Shown piece after piece: positions 1-6,892 of a stretch of 8,459 nt of DNA; position 1 is the first letter of the stretch; every line of letters starts with the position of its first letter. The notes under the pieces were generated by a model. That model saw nothing but the letters and a program-made list of their open reading frames with translations. It searched no databases and had not been told where the DNA came from. This stretch comes from Thermoplasmatota archaeon (lineage in GTDB: Archaea; Thermoplasmatota; E2; DHVEG-1): contig JAUWYM010000022.1 in NCBI GenBank assembly GCA_030615845.1, forward strand, positions 1 through 8,459, read 5' to 3'. A program made the translations under genes and the position numbers.

Positions 1-2
1 AT

Positions 3-536
3 GAAAGTAAAGAAACAAGTCAAGAATACTTTGGGGAGATACTCTCTGTTATAAAGCCGGTTAAGACCGAGGGGTCTCCGCTTGTCGTTATTGGACCTGG
101 TTTTACTAGAGAGCATTTTGTAAAATATGGAAAAACTAGAGAGCCCGAGTTGTTTGAAAACAGTATGACTCATGCAACAGGGCACTCAGGCATGAATGGT
201 GTCCACGAAGCATTAAAAATAGGGATAGTGGAGCAGATTACGAAAGACAACAGGGTATCAATCGAGACACAGTTTATTGAAAAACTATTTGAAGAAATCA
301 AAAAAGACGGACTTGCAACCTATGGCAAGCAGGAAGTTTTAGATGCATTAAATAAAGGGGCGGTTGAACGACTTCTCATTTCTGATCTTTTTGTGAGAAG
401 TAAAAAAGGTGAAACGTTTTTGGATTTGGCAAGAAAAACACACAGCGAATTTACCATCATTAATACCATGCATGATGCAGGGAAAAAATTTGAAGGAATT
501 GGAGGAATTGCCGCTCTTCTACGTTTTAAAATATAA
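3..536 (+). CDS. pelA: Pelota, mRNA surveillance / ribosome rescue factor (5' end outside window)
   Basis: This is the last 177 residues of archaeal Pelota, a relative of eRF1 that works with the GTPase aEF1A (or ABCE1) to open stalled ribosomes. The frame is already open at the window edge. The first visible part is the end of the central eRF1_2-like domain, with the conserved stretch VVIGPGFTREHF near residues 38-49 of the fragment. The C-terminal eRF1_3-like domain follows, including GAVERLLISDLF and the end IGGIAALLRFKI, which is typical of the family. Archaeal Pelotas are about 340-350 residues long, so roughly half the gene is missing to the left. No frameshift is seen. It faces a minus-strand gene whose stop lies 36 bp away. 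The family call rests on recognised motifs and is firm; the gene symbol follows common usage. Confidence 0.93.
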   Translation, partial: ESKETSQEYFGEILSVIKPVKTEGSPLVVIGPGFTREHFVKYGKTREPELFENSMTHATGHSGMNGVHEALKIGIVEQITKDNRVSIETQFIEKLFEEIKKDGLATYGKQEVLDALNKGAVERLLISDLFVRSKKGETFLDLARKTHSEFTIINTMHDAGKKFEGIGGIAALLRFKI

Positions 537-569
537 AAAAAAGTTGGTGATGTATAGCTAAGTTTTTTT
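535..569. terminator. Bidirectional T-rich termination region between convergent genes
   Basis: The gap between the two convergent stops carries a run of eight A (535-542), which reads as T8 on the minus strand, and a run of seven T (563-569) on the plus strand. Archaeal transcription often ends on such U-tracts without needing a strong hairpin. A weak GGTGA/TCACC pairing (546-550 with 573-577) could add a small stem. Each tract is placed to end one of the two converging transcripts. This is inference from base composition only. Confidence 0.5.
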
Positions 570-572
570 GTT

Positions 573-1313
573 TCACCAGCGAGTATATCCTGCGTTTACT
601 ATCATTCCAAGATATGCAGGTGGTTCATCTGGATCCTCAGGGTCGTTGTTATCACTTTGTCCAGTGCCCTTGTAATCCCCTTCTGTTAAATAAGCATCGT
701 AGTATTCATAGGTAATTGTTAATTCGAAATCGTTTCCTTTGTCTCTAAAGTATTTCAATGGTCGTCTTAATTTTTCTCCTGTTGCAACGCTAACATCGAT
801 TGTGAGGGTTAATGAATCATCGGTATAGTGATCTTCTTTGATTTTGTCTGATGCTTCGATCTCATTAGCTGCCTCGATAGTAGTATCAAAAGGAAGGCTA
901 TTTATGTTATAGACAAACTCCGTGGTTCCGTTGCCAACAGATTCCCATGTGTCTGTTGTTCCTTTATATGTTATTTCTGCAGTTAAGGTATCTTCTCCTT
1001 TGGTTCTAAGAATCCCATAGGTATAATCATCTGTCCAGGAGATTTCAACGGTAACCTTTAAAATGTTTTCATGACCAATTTTAATTTCACTATTAAACGG
1101 TGCATTTTTGCCTGCAAAACATTCGTCGTCGACGGCAACTGTTTTGGTATGAGTTTGCCAGATAACATCATACGTTTTCTCCCCTCCGGCACCGCTGGTA
1201 TTTCCTCCTGTATCTTCTGGAGACTCATAAGCAATAATTCCAATTGCGGCAACTACTATTACTGCTACTGCGATAATTATTATTAATTTGTCATTTTTTT
1301 TCAGAGTTATCAT
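573..1313 (-). CDS. Membrane-anchored extracellular protein of unknown function
   Basis: I do not recognise a family for this 246-residue protein. It begins with a short basic tail, then one hydrophobic segment at about residues 9-28, then a flexible Gly/Ser/Asn-rich linker (about 31-45). The rest is acidic, Thr-rich and probably beta-rich, with WTDDYTYG-like strands. This fits a protein held by an N-terminal signal anchor with its body outside the cell. It has a single cysteine (in DDECFAGK) and no catalytic motif that I can see. The ATG at 1313 is supported by GGTGA (1318-1322 on this strand), four bases upstream and matching the archaeal anti-SD. AT-rich sequence with TATA-like stretches fills the 151 bp upstream, up to the stop of amrS, so it may have its own promoter. 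It could be a lineage-specific cell-surface protein. Confidence 0.75.
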   Translation of the reverse strand: MITLKKNDKLIIIIAVAVIVVAAIGIIAYESPEDTGGNTSGAGGEKTYDVIWQTHTKTVAVDDECFAGKNAPFNSEIKIGHENILKVTVEISWTDDYTYGILRTKGEDTLTAEITYKGTTDTWESVGNGTTEFVYNINSLPFDTTIEAANEIEASDKIKEDHYTDDSLTLTIDVSVATGEKLRRPLKYFRDKGNDFELTITYEYYDAYLTEGDYKGTGQSDNNDPEDPDEPPAYLGMIVNAGYTRW

Positions 1314-1464
1314 AGAGTCACCTTTTTCTAGGCTATCTTATAATTAGTAATTTTTTTTATCTTTCTGTAATTATAAGTATATTTACACCTTTATTAAATT
1401 TTTCCTTTATTTATATAATATTCATTGCTTTTAATTAGTATGAATGATTAAATTTATCTGCTGA

Positions 1465-2475
1465 TCAAACAGTAACAATAGGAATATTTGCACCACATTG
1501 CCTGCATCTACCATTCTCTAGGCCTGTAATGGCTGCAGTAAAGCCATGTCGCTCGATAATGACATTTTTACACGAGGGACAAATAGTGTTTTCATACTCT
1601 GCATGAGGAACATTACCAAGATACGTATACAAAATCCCAGCGTCTTTTGCGATATCATAGACTGCAAGTAACGTTTCCAAAGGTGTTGCTGATACATCCT
1701 TCATCTTATAATAAGGATGAAAACGTGAAAAATAAACCGGCGTCTCAACTCCTAACGATTCAACGACCCACCCACAAAATTTTTTGATTTCATCAGACGA
1801 ATCATTCATCTCTGGTATTACAAGATATGTCACCTCAACATGAATCCCTACGGCTTTTGCAACTTCACAAGTATGTAACACTGGCTCTAATTTGGCTTTA
1901 CAAATTTTTTTATAAAAACCTTCATTAAATGCCTTCACGTCAACATTCATTGCATCTAAATAAGGAGATATCGTTTTAAGAGGTTCTTCATTAATGTATC
2001 CATTCGTAACATACACAGTGTAAAGACCTGCTTTCTTTGCAAGCTTTGCAGAATCAAAAGTATATTCATACCAAATCGTAGGCTCATTATACGTCCAAGC
2101 AATACCCCTACAACCATGACTTTTCGCAAGATCAACTGCCATCTCCGGTGAAATCTCATCTATTGCACTATCACCAGGACGTGCTGTAGAAATATGATAA
2201 TTCTGACAATGAATACATCTAAAATTACAACCAATAGATCCTAAAGACAGAACAATTGAACCTGGATAGAAATGATTCAAAGGTTTCTTTTCAATAGGAT
2301 CATCAGCAATTCCTGAACAAGAACCATAAATTAAAGAATATAGTTTTCCACCTTCATTTTTACGTACGCCACAAAACCCAACCCTATCTTCTGGTATTTT
2401 GCAGTTATGTGGACAGAGAAAACATTGAACGGCACCATCCTTCCGGGGCTCCCAAAACATTGCTTCTTTCTTCAT
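1465..2475 (-). CDS. amrS: AmrS-type radical SAM enzyme (AmmeMemoRadiSam family)
   Basis: This 336-residue protein matches the stand-alone radical SAM member of the AmmeMemoRadiSam group, a relative of pyruvate formate-lyase activating enzymes. The 4Fe-4S motif CNFRCIHC has its cysteines at residues 83, 87 and 90, giving the CxxxCxxC spacing of radical SAM enzymes, followed by QNYHIS. An N-terminal cysteine group (C18, C21, C25, C35, in CFLCPHNC...GFCGVR) and a C-terminal zinc-ribbon-like pair (C299/C302 and C324/C327) are both typical of the archaeal form. The length is normal. The usual partners, Memo and AMMECR1, are not in this window. The ATG at 2475 gives the family's usual start (MKKEAMFWE); I see no clear Shine-Dalgarno. 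It lies 27 bp downstream of the caspase-like gene and may share its transcript. The natural substrate is unsettled, so only the enzyme class is firm. Confidence 0.92.
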   Translation of the reverse strand: MKKEAMFWEPRKDGAVQCFLCPHNCKIPEDRVGFCGVRKNEGGKLYSLIYGSCSGIADDPIEKKPLNHFYPGSIVLSLGSIGCNFRCIHCQNYHISTARPGDSAIDEISPEMAVDLAKSHGCRGIAWTYNEPTIWYEYTFDSAKLAKKAGLYTVYVTNGYINEEPLKTISPYLDAMNVDVKAFNEGFYKKICKAKLEPVLHTCEVAKAVGIHVEVTYLVIPEMNDSSDEIKKFCGWVVESLGVETPVYFSRFHPYYKMKDVSATPLETLLAVYDIAKDAGILYTYLGNVPHAEYENTICPSCKNVIIERHGFTAAITGLENGRCRQCGANIPIVTV

Positions 2476-2502
2476 CTAAGCTTTTCATAAACTACACGTT
2501 TA

Positions 2503-3804
2503 TTAATTTTCTCCTAGAATTAACCCTTTTCTACTAAAAAACAGCCCATGATAGGGGTATCTATCATTAATCTGCGGCTCCATAGATTCAAAATCCTTCA
2601 AATTTTCATCTGTGCTAAGTTTGTAGCGAGCATAATAAAACGCTTCTTCGACAGAGACTTCTCCATCATTAAAAATATTAAACTTCCTTGGCTTCCCCAT
2701 CTTCAACAGACCTGGCCTAAAACCATCACCTTTTCCTGTTGTAAGTCCTTCAAACCACAACAAAGAAAACACAGGCCCTTTTGTAGTACTTGTATATCCC
2801 TTTCTGAATTTACTGGCACCTGCAATAACAACTCTTCCTGATCTCGGAATACCCGACCGAAACAAAAGAGCAGTAGGAAAATTAAAGATAGTTTTATCTG
2901 CAAATCCACCACAAAAACATGCGTCAACAATTATACATACTTTTTTTGATTTCAAAGGAAATAACAGTTCTCCTAGGTCCCTATCACTGAATATATCATC
3001 CCAAAGGAAAATCTGACTACTTTCTAAAACTTTACCACCAGTTAGTGAATTATTCAAATCACCATATCCATGGCTAAAAATCCAAATAAACACCTCGCTA
3101 TCCCTATAGTTATTTGACTGGTTTATAATGCGATCAAGCGAGTTTACAACGTTATCTTTTGTTGCACCGCCATAGGTGACATCGTACTCATGATTACGTT
3201 CCTGCAACGTCATCAACTTTTCGCCATAACCATTATCATCTCTAATCCACCCATCATCAAATAAAATAATAATATTTGATGTCGCATACTTACAGCTTTC
3301 AATAAGATACGCTGCAATATTCTCAGCAAGATACAGCCCTCCATTCCCAAGTTTACTTTCATTATCAATAGGAAGATTAGCAGTAGCAATAAAAATAGCC
3401 CATTTATGCGAATCAGATTCGACTACTTCTGGATTGTCAACTTCTAAGGTAATTGTTTGTATATCTGAATATTCCTTCCCATCCCACGCTCGTACACTAA
3501 TTGTGCACATTCCATCCTTATACTCATAAGTGTTCCAGTCATAACTCCATTGTGTCATGCCATCTGCATTGACCCATTTATTATCGCTGATTTTTACTTC
3601 TACCTTGCGTAGTTCATTGTCTCCATCTGGATCAGAAGATGTACCACTTATCATAACAAGACTTGAAACCGTTGCTTTATCTAGTGGGTAACTGATAGTA
3701 ACATCTGGTTTTTGGTTAGATGTATCATTATCTCCTAGACATCCAGAGAACAGAGTGCCTAGTAATGAAACTACTATGAATACTGCGATTAGCTTTTTAT
3801 CCAT
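2503..3804 (-). CDS. Secreted lipoprotein with Ig-like domain and caspase-like (clan CD) peptidase domain
   Basis: The 433-residue protein starts with a lipoprotein signal: basic MDKK, a hydrophobic core, and a lipobox LFSGC with the lipidated cysteine at residue 22. Residues about 33-123 look like an Ig-like beta-sandwich (PDVTISYPLDKATV..., DPDGD, VRAWDGKEYSD). Residues about 132-400 look like a clan CD cysteine peptidase of the caspase/legumain type. A hydrophobic strand leads into SHG with the likely catalytic His245, and a second strand (KVCIIVDAC) leads into DACFCGG with the likely nucleophile Cys296. A later ASKFRKGYTS...GPVFSLLWFEGL stretch resembles the substrate-pocket region of these enzymes. 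The protein should act on the outer face of the membrane. C13 and C14 families are both possible, and I cannot decide between them by eye. The ATG start lacks a Shine-Dalgarno; the signal peptide supports it. Confidence 0.85.
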   Translation of the reverse strand: MDKKLIAVFIVVSLLGTLFSGCLGDNDTSNQKPDVTISYPLDKATVSSLVMISGTSSDPDGDNELRKVEVKISDNKWVNADGMTQWSYDWNTYEYKDGMCTISVRAWDGKEYSDIQTITLEVDNPEVVESDSHKWAIFIATANLPIDNESKLGNGGLYLAENIAAYLIESCKYATSNIIILFDDGWIRDDNGYGEKLMTLQERNHEYDVTYGGATKDNVVNSLDRIINQSNNYRDSEVFIWIFSHGYGDLNNSLTGGKVLESSQIFLWDDIFSDRDLGELLFPLKSKKVCIIVDACFCGGFADKTIFNFPTALLFRSGIPRSGRVVIAGASKFRKGYTSTTKGPVFSLLWFEGLTTGKGDGFRPGLLKMGKPRKFNIFNDGEVSVEEAFYYARYKLSTDENLKDFESMEPQINDRYPYHGLFFSRKGLILGEN

Positions 3805-3878
3805 TATACTCTATACTATGTTTACTTTTACTTCTTTAAAACTTTTGTTGAACAACTGTTACCCATTCTTTTAATAAC

Positions 3879-3888
3879 GTATATAAGA
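3879..3888 (-). promoter_or_regulatory. Candidate TATA box for the caspase-like lipoprotein gene
   Basis: The 100-bp gap between the stop of thiL and the start of the lipoprotein gene contains CTTATATACG on the minus strand. This is close to an archaeal box A and is preceded by AACC-rich sequence. Transcription starting about 25 bases downstream would leave a leader of roughly 50 nt. A second TATA-like stretch (TTTTAAAG, 3834-3841) would give a nearly leaderless transcript, which would fit the lack of a Shine-Dalgarno. I cannot tell which is used. Confidence 0.4.
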
Positions 3889-3904
3889 AAGGTTTTTCAG
3901 AAAT

Positions 3905-4891
3905 TCAAAAAATATGATGAGTAAAGTGTTCATATCCCTTATTTTTAAGTAATTTTTTCTTGCCCCCATCGTTAATTACGACATCCTTGTTTCTAGTGAT
4001 TTTACCAATAGCAATTAGGCTTGCATCATTTTTTTCCATCACATCTTTTACTTTTTCAAATCTATCAGGTGGAATAGTGAGTAAAAGTTCATAATCTCCA
4101 CCAGAATGTAGGGCAATATTGTATACATCTAAACCTTTCTCTTTCTTTTTAAGTTGAAGAAGCTCTGAAGCCAAGGGTATGTTACTTCGGTTTATTTCAA
4201 ATCCAACATCATTTAATTCTTGAAGTTGATAAAGCGAAGAAGATAGGCCATCTGAGATATCCATACAGGAAGTCACGCACTTTTGTTGTGCAAGGAGTCT
4301 CCCCTCTTTTAATTTAGGAACCGGTTCTAAGAGAGTTTTAGCTATGTTATTGTTTAACGTTTTGTTTTTCAAATTAAAGTATCCTGCACCAGCTTTTCCT
4401 AATGTACCAGTTACTGCAATGATATCTCCTGGTTGAACTCCTTTACGTGGCATAAATTCATCTTTTTTAACAACACCAAAAGCAGTTCCACAGATAGTGA
4501 TTTCACATGCTTCCTTCATATCGCCACCTACAATATAGGTATCAAATGCTGTAGCACAGGAATCAGCTCCTTTTGTCAGTTCTTTTAGAAACGTTTCAGA
4601 TGTCTCTTTTGGCAAACCAAATGATAAAACCAAACCAAGGGGCTTTCCTCCTTTTGCTGCGATATCACTGAGATTAATTGCGACAATAAACCATCCGATT
4701 TGAAATGGCGTCATTTCATCTGGAATATGGGTTTTTTGTGATATCATATCTGTAGAAATAAGTAGATATTCGTTATCGAATTCTATAGCAGCACAATCAT
4801 CTCCAATCCCCACAGCAGCATCTCCTTTGGATAAAATCTTTGAAATAAGTTGTATAGCTTTTCTTTCCCCTAAATCTGATAGTTTTTTCAC
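3905..4891 (-). CDS. thiL: Thiamine-monophosphate kinase
   Basis: ThiL phosphorylates thiamine monophosphate to thiamine diphosphate with ATP in the cytoplasm, the last step of thiamine cofactor synthesis. Read from the GTG at 4891 it is 328 residues. Visible family motifs are LSDLGERKAI at the N-terminus, GIGDDCAAI (about 28-36), STDM (46-49), NLSDIAAKGG (73-82), GGDM (122-125), MDISDGL (210-216) and SGGDYELLL (263-271), all in normal order. An in-frame GTG at 4930 would add MINFLNETLHWLN. I prefer 4891 because ThiL proteins normally begin just before the LSxxGE motif, because the longer start has no ribosome binding site, and because it falls inside the 9-bp inverted repeat described separately. 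The site before 4891 (GGTTGA) is weak, so the start is not certain. The gene is divergent from purM. Confidence 0.92.
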   Translation of the reverse strand: MKKLSDLGERKAIQLISKILSKGDAAVGIGDDCAAIEFDNEYLLISTDMISQKTHIPDEMTPFQIGWFIVAINLSDIAAKGGKPLGLVLSFGLPKETSETFLKELTKGADSCATAFDTYIVGGDMKEACEITICGTAFGVVKKDEFMPRKGVQPGDIIAVTGTLGKAGAGYFNLKNKTLNNNIAKTLLEPVPKLKEGRLLAQQKCVTSCMDISDGLSSSLYQLQELNDVGFEINRSNIPLASELLQLKKKEKGLDVYNIALHSGGDYELLLTIPPDRFEKVKDVMEKNDASLIAIGKITRNKDVVINDGGKKKLLKNKGYEHFTHHIF

Positions 4892-4923
4892 ATTCAACCA
4901 ATGTAACGTTTCATTCAAAAAGT

Positions 4924-4958
4924 TTATCACAAAAAGAGTGTTTTCGCGATTGTGATAA
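4924..4958. promoter_or_regulatory. Perfect 9-bp inverted repeat across the thiL/purM divergent promoter
   Basis: TTATCACAA (4924-4932) and TTGTGATAA (4950-4958) are exact reverse complements separated by 17 bp, centred on 4941 between the two divergent genes. Read outward in its own direction, each arm sits about 20-30 bp upstream of where a transcript for one gene could start. The arms could therefore be the two box A elements, or the pair could be one operator for a shared regulator. The position and symmetry are seen directly; the function is inference. Confidence 0.5.
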
Positions 4959-4959
4959 T

Positions 4960-4967
4960 GAGGCGAT
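4960..4967 (+). promoter_or_regulatory. Ribosome binding site that selects the GTG start of purM
   Basis: GAGGCGAT differs by one base from GAGGTGAT, the complement of the archaeal 16S rRNA 3' tail. It lies 7 bases (from the GAGG core) before the GTG at 4971 but 16 bases before the ATG at 4980. It therefore supports GTG as the start of purM. Confidence 0.6.
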
Positions 4968-4970
4968 ACC

Positions 4971-5996
4971 GTGAAAAAAATGACGTACGCTGAAAGCGGC
5001 GTAGATATTGAAAAAGAAGAACGTGCAATAAAAGGATTACTTTCAAGTATTACATCAAAAAGAAAAGGAATCGGTAAGCCACTGGGCGGACATTATGCAG
5101 GGATGATAGAATTTGGCGAATATGCGTTGGTGTTGTGTACTGATGGTGTTGGAAGTAAAGTAAAGATTGCATCCAAACTGAGAAAGTGGGATACTGTTGG
5201 AATTGATTGCATCGCGATGAATGTTAACGATGCGATATGTGTCGGGGCAGAACCACTCGCATTTGTCGATTATCTTGCAATTGATGACCCAAAACCAGAA
5301 GTTACAAAAGAAATAGGAAAAGGACTTGAAACAGGTGCAAAACAGTCAAATATTTCAATAATTGGCGGAGAAACGGCATCACTTCCAGAGGTTGTCAATG
5401 GCTTTGATCTTGCGGGAACCTGTCTTGCATATGTAAAAAAAACCGATATTATTACTGGTGAAAACATTGTTGAAGGTGATGTGATTATTGGACTTTCAAG
5501 TAGCGGCATTCATTCTAATGGGTATACGCTGGTAAGAAAAGTTATTGAAAATAATGATTTATCGTATTCAGACACGTTTCCTGATGGATTCTATTCTGGG
5601 AAAACAATTGGTGAAGTGCTCTTGACACCTACACAAATCTATGTCAAAGAGATACTAGCGTTGTTAAAAAAAGTAAAAGTTCATGGACTTGCACATATAA
5701 CAGGAGGGGGACTACGGAATCTCCCTAGGTTAAACAAAAACGTGAAATTTGTTATCGAAGATCCGATTAAACCTCAACCCATCTTTACCTTCATTCAAAA
5801 ATATGGAAATATTGATGATGAAGAAATGTATCAAACATTCAACATGGGTATGGGTTTTGCAGTTATTGTGTCAGAAAAAGATGTTGGTAAAACAACCGCT
5901 ATTTTAGAGAAATATTCTGATTCTAAGGTAAAGGTTGTGGGGAGAATTGAGAAAGGAAAAGGAGTTGAAGTATCCCCGATGGACATAAAATTCTAG
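4971..5996 (+). CDS. purM: Phosphoribosylaminoimidazole (AIR) synthetase
   Basis: PurM closes FGAM to AIR using ATP, the fifth step of purine synthesis; AIR is also the precursor of the thiamine pyrimidine. The protein is 341 residues from the GTG start, normal for the family. Motifs in order are TYAESGVDIEKEE at the N-terminus, TDGVGSK (57-63), MNVNDAICVGAEP (83-95), GGETASLPE (132-140), SGIHSNGYTLVRK (178-190), HITGGGLRNLPR (about 243-254) and NMGMGFAV near the C-terminus. The ATG three codons in is possible, but the GAGGCGAT site fits GTG better. The gene is divergent from thiL, a member of the same ATP-binding fold superfamily. It ends 4 bp from the convergent stop of the next gene, leaving no room for a separate terminator. 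Confidence 0.96.
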   Translation: MKKMTYAESGVDIEKEERAIKGLLSSITSKRKGIGKPLGGHYAGMIEFGEYALVLCTDGVGSKVKIASKLRKWDTVGIDCIAMNVNDAICVGAEPLAFVDYLAIDDPKPEVTKEIGKGLETGAKQSNISIIGGETASLPEVVNGFDLAGTCLAYVKKTDIITGENIVEGDVIIGLSSSGIHSNGYTLVRKVIENNDLSYSDTFPDGFYSGKTIGEVLLTPTQIYVKEILALLKKVKVHGLAHITGGGLRNLPRLNKNVKFVIEDPIKPQPIFTFIQKYGNIDDEEMYQTFNMGMGFAVIVSEKDVGKTTAILEKYSDSKVKVVGRIEKGKGVEVSPMDIKF

Positions 5997-6000
5997 ATGA

Positions 6001-6720
6001 TCATATAAAAAACGGCACCTGCTCTTTATATTTCTGATACTTCTTAATGTGTTTTAACTCTTTTTCTTCAACGCTGCAAACTTTGACATATTTGTAGATT
6101 AAGATAGGAGCAAAAATTGCTGTTAAAATAGTTGGCCAACCTACAAACCATCCAAGAATTATCAAAATAAAACCAAAATATTGCGGATGCCTTGAATAGG
6201 AATAAATGCCAGTTGTAACGAGTTCTTCTGTTTTGATTTTTTTATAGAGAGTTACCCATGCAACCAGGATACATACGGTTCCAATAAGCATTAAAATAGT
6301 TGCATAAAGCATCGCTAGATCCATTGCTATGTTTACACCAAGAAATGTGAAATCAAAGACCGTGTTTGCTATTTCAACATTTGAACCATAAAGAGATTTT
6401 GAAACAAAAAAGATCGTCAACGGTATCCCATACATTTCCACAAACAACGATACAAAAAATGCAGTAACAAGACCGTATTCCTTCCAATTTATCTTCCTTC
6501 TAAAAGATAATGGTATGAGAAATGTTACAAACATAATGATATTTAGTAACACAATGTGCCACTGCTGAGTTATCACATGCGGGAGAATCGTCCCAGTGAA
6601 ATGAGAATAAATATGAATAGAGAAATCCCTCCAGAAAACGATTGGTATAAAAAGTAATAACAGCACAAATATCCTGAATGGAAAATTTCTGTGCGTTATT
6701 ATTTTCATCAATTTTTTCAT
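6001..6720 (-). CDS. Membrane methyltransferase of the ICMT/PEMT type
   Basis: This 239-residue integral membrane protein has hydrophobic segments at about residues 17-30, 54-73, 84-106, 128-158 and 183-210. Its C-terminal third carries the signature of the isoprenylcysteine carboxyl methyltransferase / phospholipid methyltransferase group: GIYSYSRHPQYFG (171-183), a membrane hairpin, then EEKEL (218-222) and a final Tyr/Pro-rich end (KYQKYKEQVPFFI). These parts bind S-adenosylmethionine at the membrane face. The substrate cannot be read from sequence; a lipid or an isoprenoid-linked group is likely from the family. ATG 6720 is taken as the start; AGGAG lies 14 bases upstream, rather far, and a second ATG at 6708 is possible. 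A TATA box lies upstream. The gene is convergent with purM. Confidence 0.88.
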   Translation of the reverse strand: MKKLMKIITHRNFPFRIFVLLLLFIPIVFWRDFSIHIYSHFTGTILPHVITQQWHIVLLNIIMFVTFLIPLSFRRKINWKEYGLVTAFFVSLFVEMYGIPLTIFFVSKSLYGSNVEIANTVFDFTFLGVNIAMDLAMLYATILMLIGTVCILVAWVTLYKKIKTEELVTTGIYSYSRHPQYFGFILIILGWFVGWPTILTAIFAPILIYKYVKVCSVEEKELKHIKKYQKYKEQVPFFI

Positions 6721-6758
6721 TCTAACAGCTCTATCTCCTACTATGAAAAAGAGATTAC

Positions 6759-6766
6759 CTATAAAA
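6759..6766 (-). promoter_or_regulatory. Candidate TATA box for the membrane methyltransferase gene
   Basis: On the minus strand TTTTATAG follows TCGG and lies about 40 bases before the ATG at 6720. A transcript starting about 25 bases downstream would have a leader of some 17 nt that still includes most of the AGGAG site. It sits just downstream of the tRNA-Met gene on the same strand, so the tRNA transcript could also read into it. Confidence 0.45.
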
Positions 6767-6787
6767 CCGAATTGAAATAAATAAGAG

Positions 6788-6892
6788 TAGCGGGGAGTGG
6801 ATTTGAACCACTGATCTACGGGTTATGGGCCCGTCGGGATTTCCTGACTACCCCACCCTTATAGGCATTGCCATAATAGGCAAATGCTCGCT
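6788..6892 (-). tRNA. Initiator tRNA-Met (CAU) interrupted in the acceptor stem by a 30-nt intron
   Basis: The minus strand encodes a tRNA with T stem AGTGG/CCACT and loop TTCAAAT, anticodon stem ACGGG/CCCGT, loop CCCATAA with anticodon CAT, and D stem GGG/CCC. Three G-C pairs at the base of the anticodon loop and A1-U72 are the marks of an initiator. The 3' acceptor strand is CCCCGCT with discriminator A at 6788; CCA is not encoded. Read continuously, the 5' acceptor strand would be ATAAGGG, with three mismatches. Joining AGCG (6892-6889) to GGG (6858-6856) gives AGCGGGG, a perfect 7-bp stem. The 30 nt between them are flanked by a strict bulge-helix-bulge motif. The mature tRNA would be 75 nt. 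Tools that ignore this intron would probably place the 5' end near 6862. The tRNA identity is firm; the intron is strongly supported but predicted. Confidence 0.9.
6859..6888 (-). other. Predicted non-canonical tRNA intron (position 4/5) with bulge-helix-bulge motif
   Basis: The minus-strand RNA can fold as follows. The outer helix CCCATC (6900-6895) pairs with GGTGGG (6857-6852), six pairs with one G-U. There is a 3-nt bulge AAG (6860-6858). The central 4-bp helix is ATAG (6894-6891) with CTAT (6864-6861). A second 3-nt bulge is CGA (6890-6888). The inner hairpin is GCA plus TTGCC with GGCAA plus TGC, with one bulged T and the loop TATTAT (6878-6873). Cutting after the second base of each bulge releases exactly the 30 nt whose loss repairs the acceptor stem. 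The bulge order matches the canonical archaeal motif: exon 1 in the central helix, intron on the other strand. Confidence 0.85.

Noticed and set aside
1071..1286. Short plus-strand frame inside the surface-protein gene
   Set aside because: It is a Cys/Asn-rich antisense shadow of the signal-anchor region with no ribosome binding site. The opposite strand has a clear protein layout and a GGTGA site.
1314..1464. A possible small gene or RNA in the gap between amrS and the surface-protein gene
   Set aside because: The stretch is very AT-rich with TATA-like runs and a ribosome binding site for the surface-protein gene. No open frame or stable fold stands out.
2548..2841. Plus-strand frame antisense to the caspase-like gene
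   Set aside because: It overlaps a well-supported gene with recognisable catalytic motifs and has no motif of its own.
6788..6862. The tRNA-Met as a degenerate pseudogene with a mismatched acceptor stem
   Set aside because: All other arms are intact, and removal of the 30 nt set by a strict splice motif restores a perfect acceptor stem. Decay would not produce that agreement.
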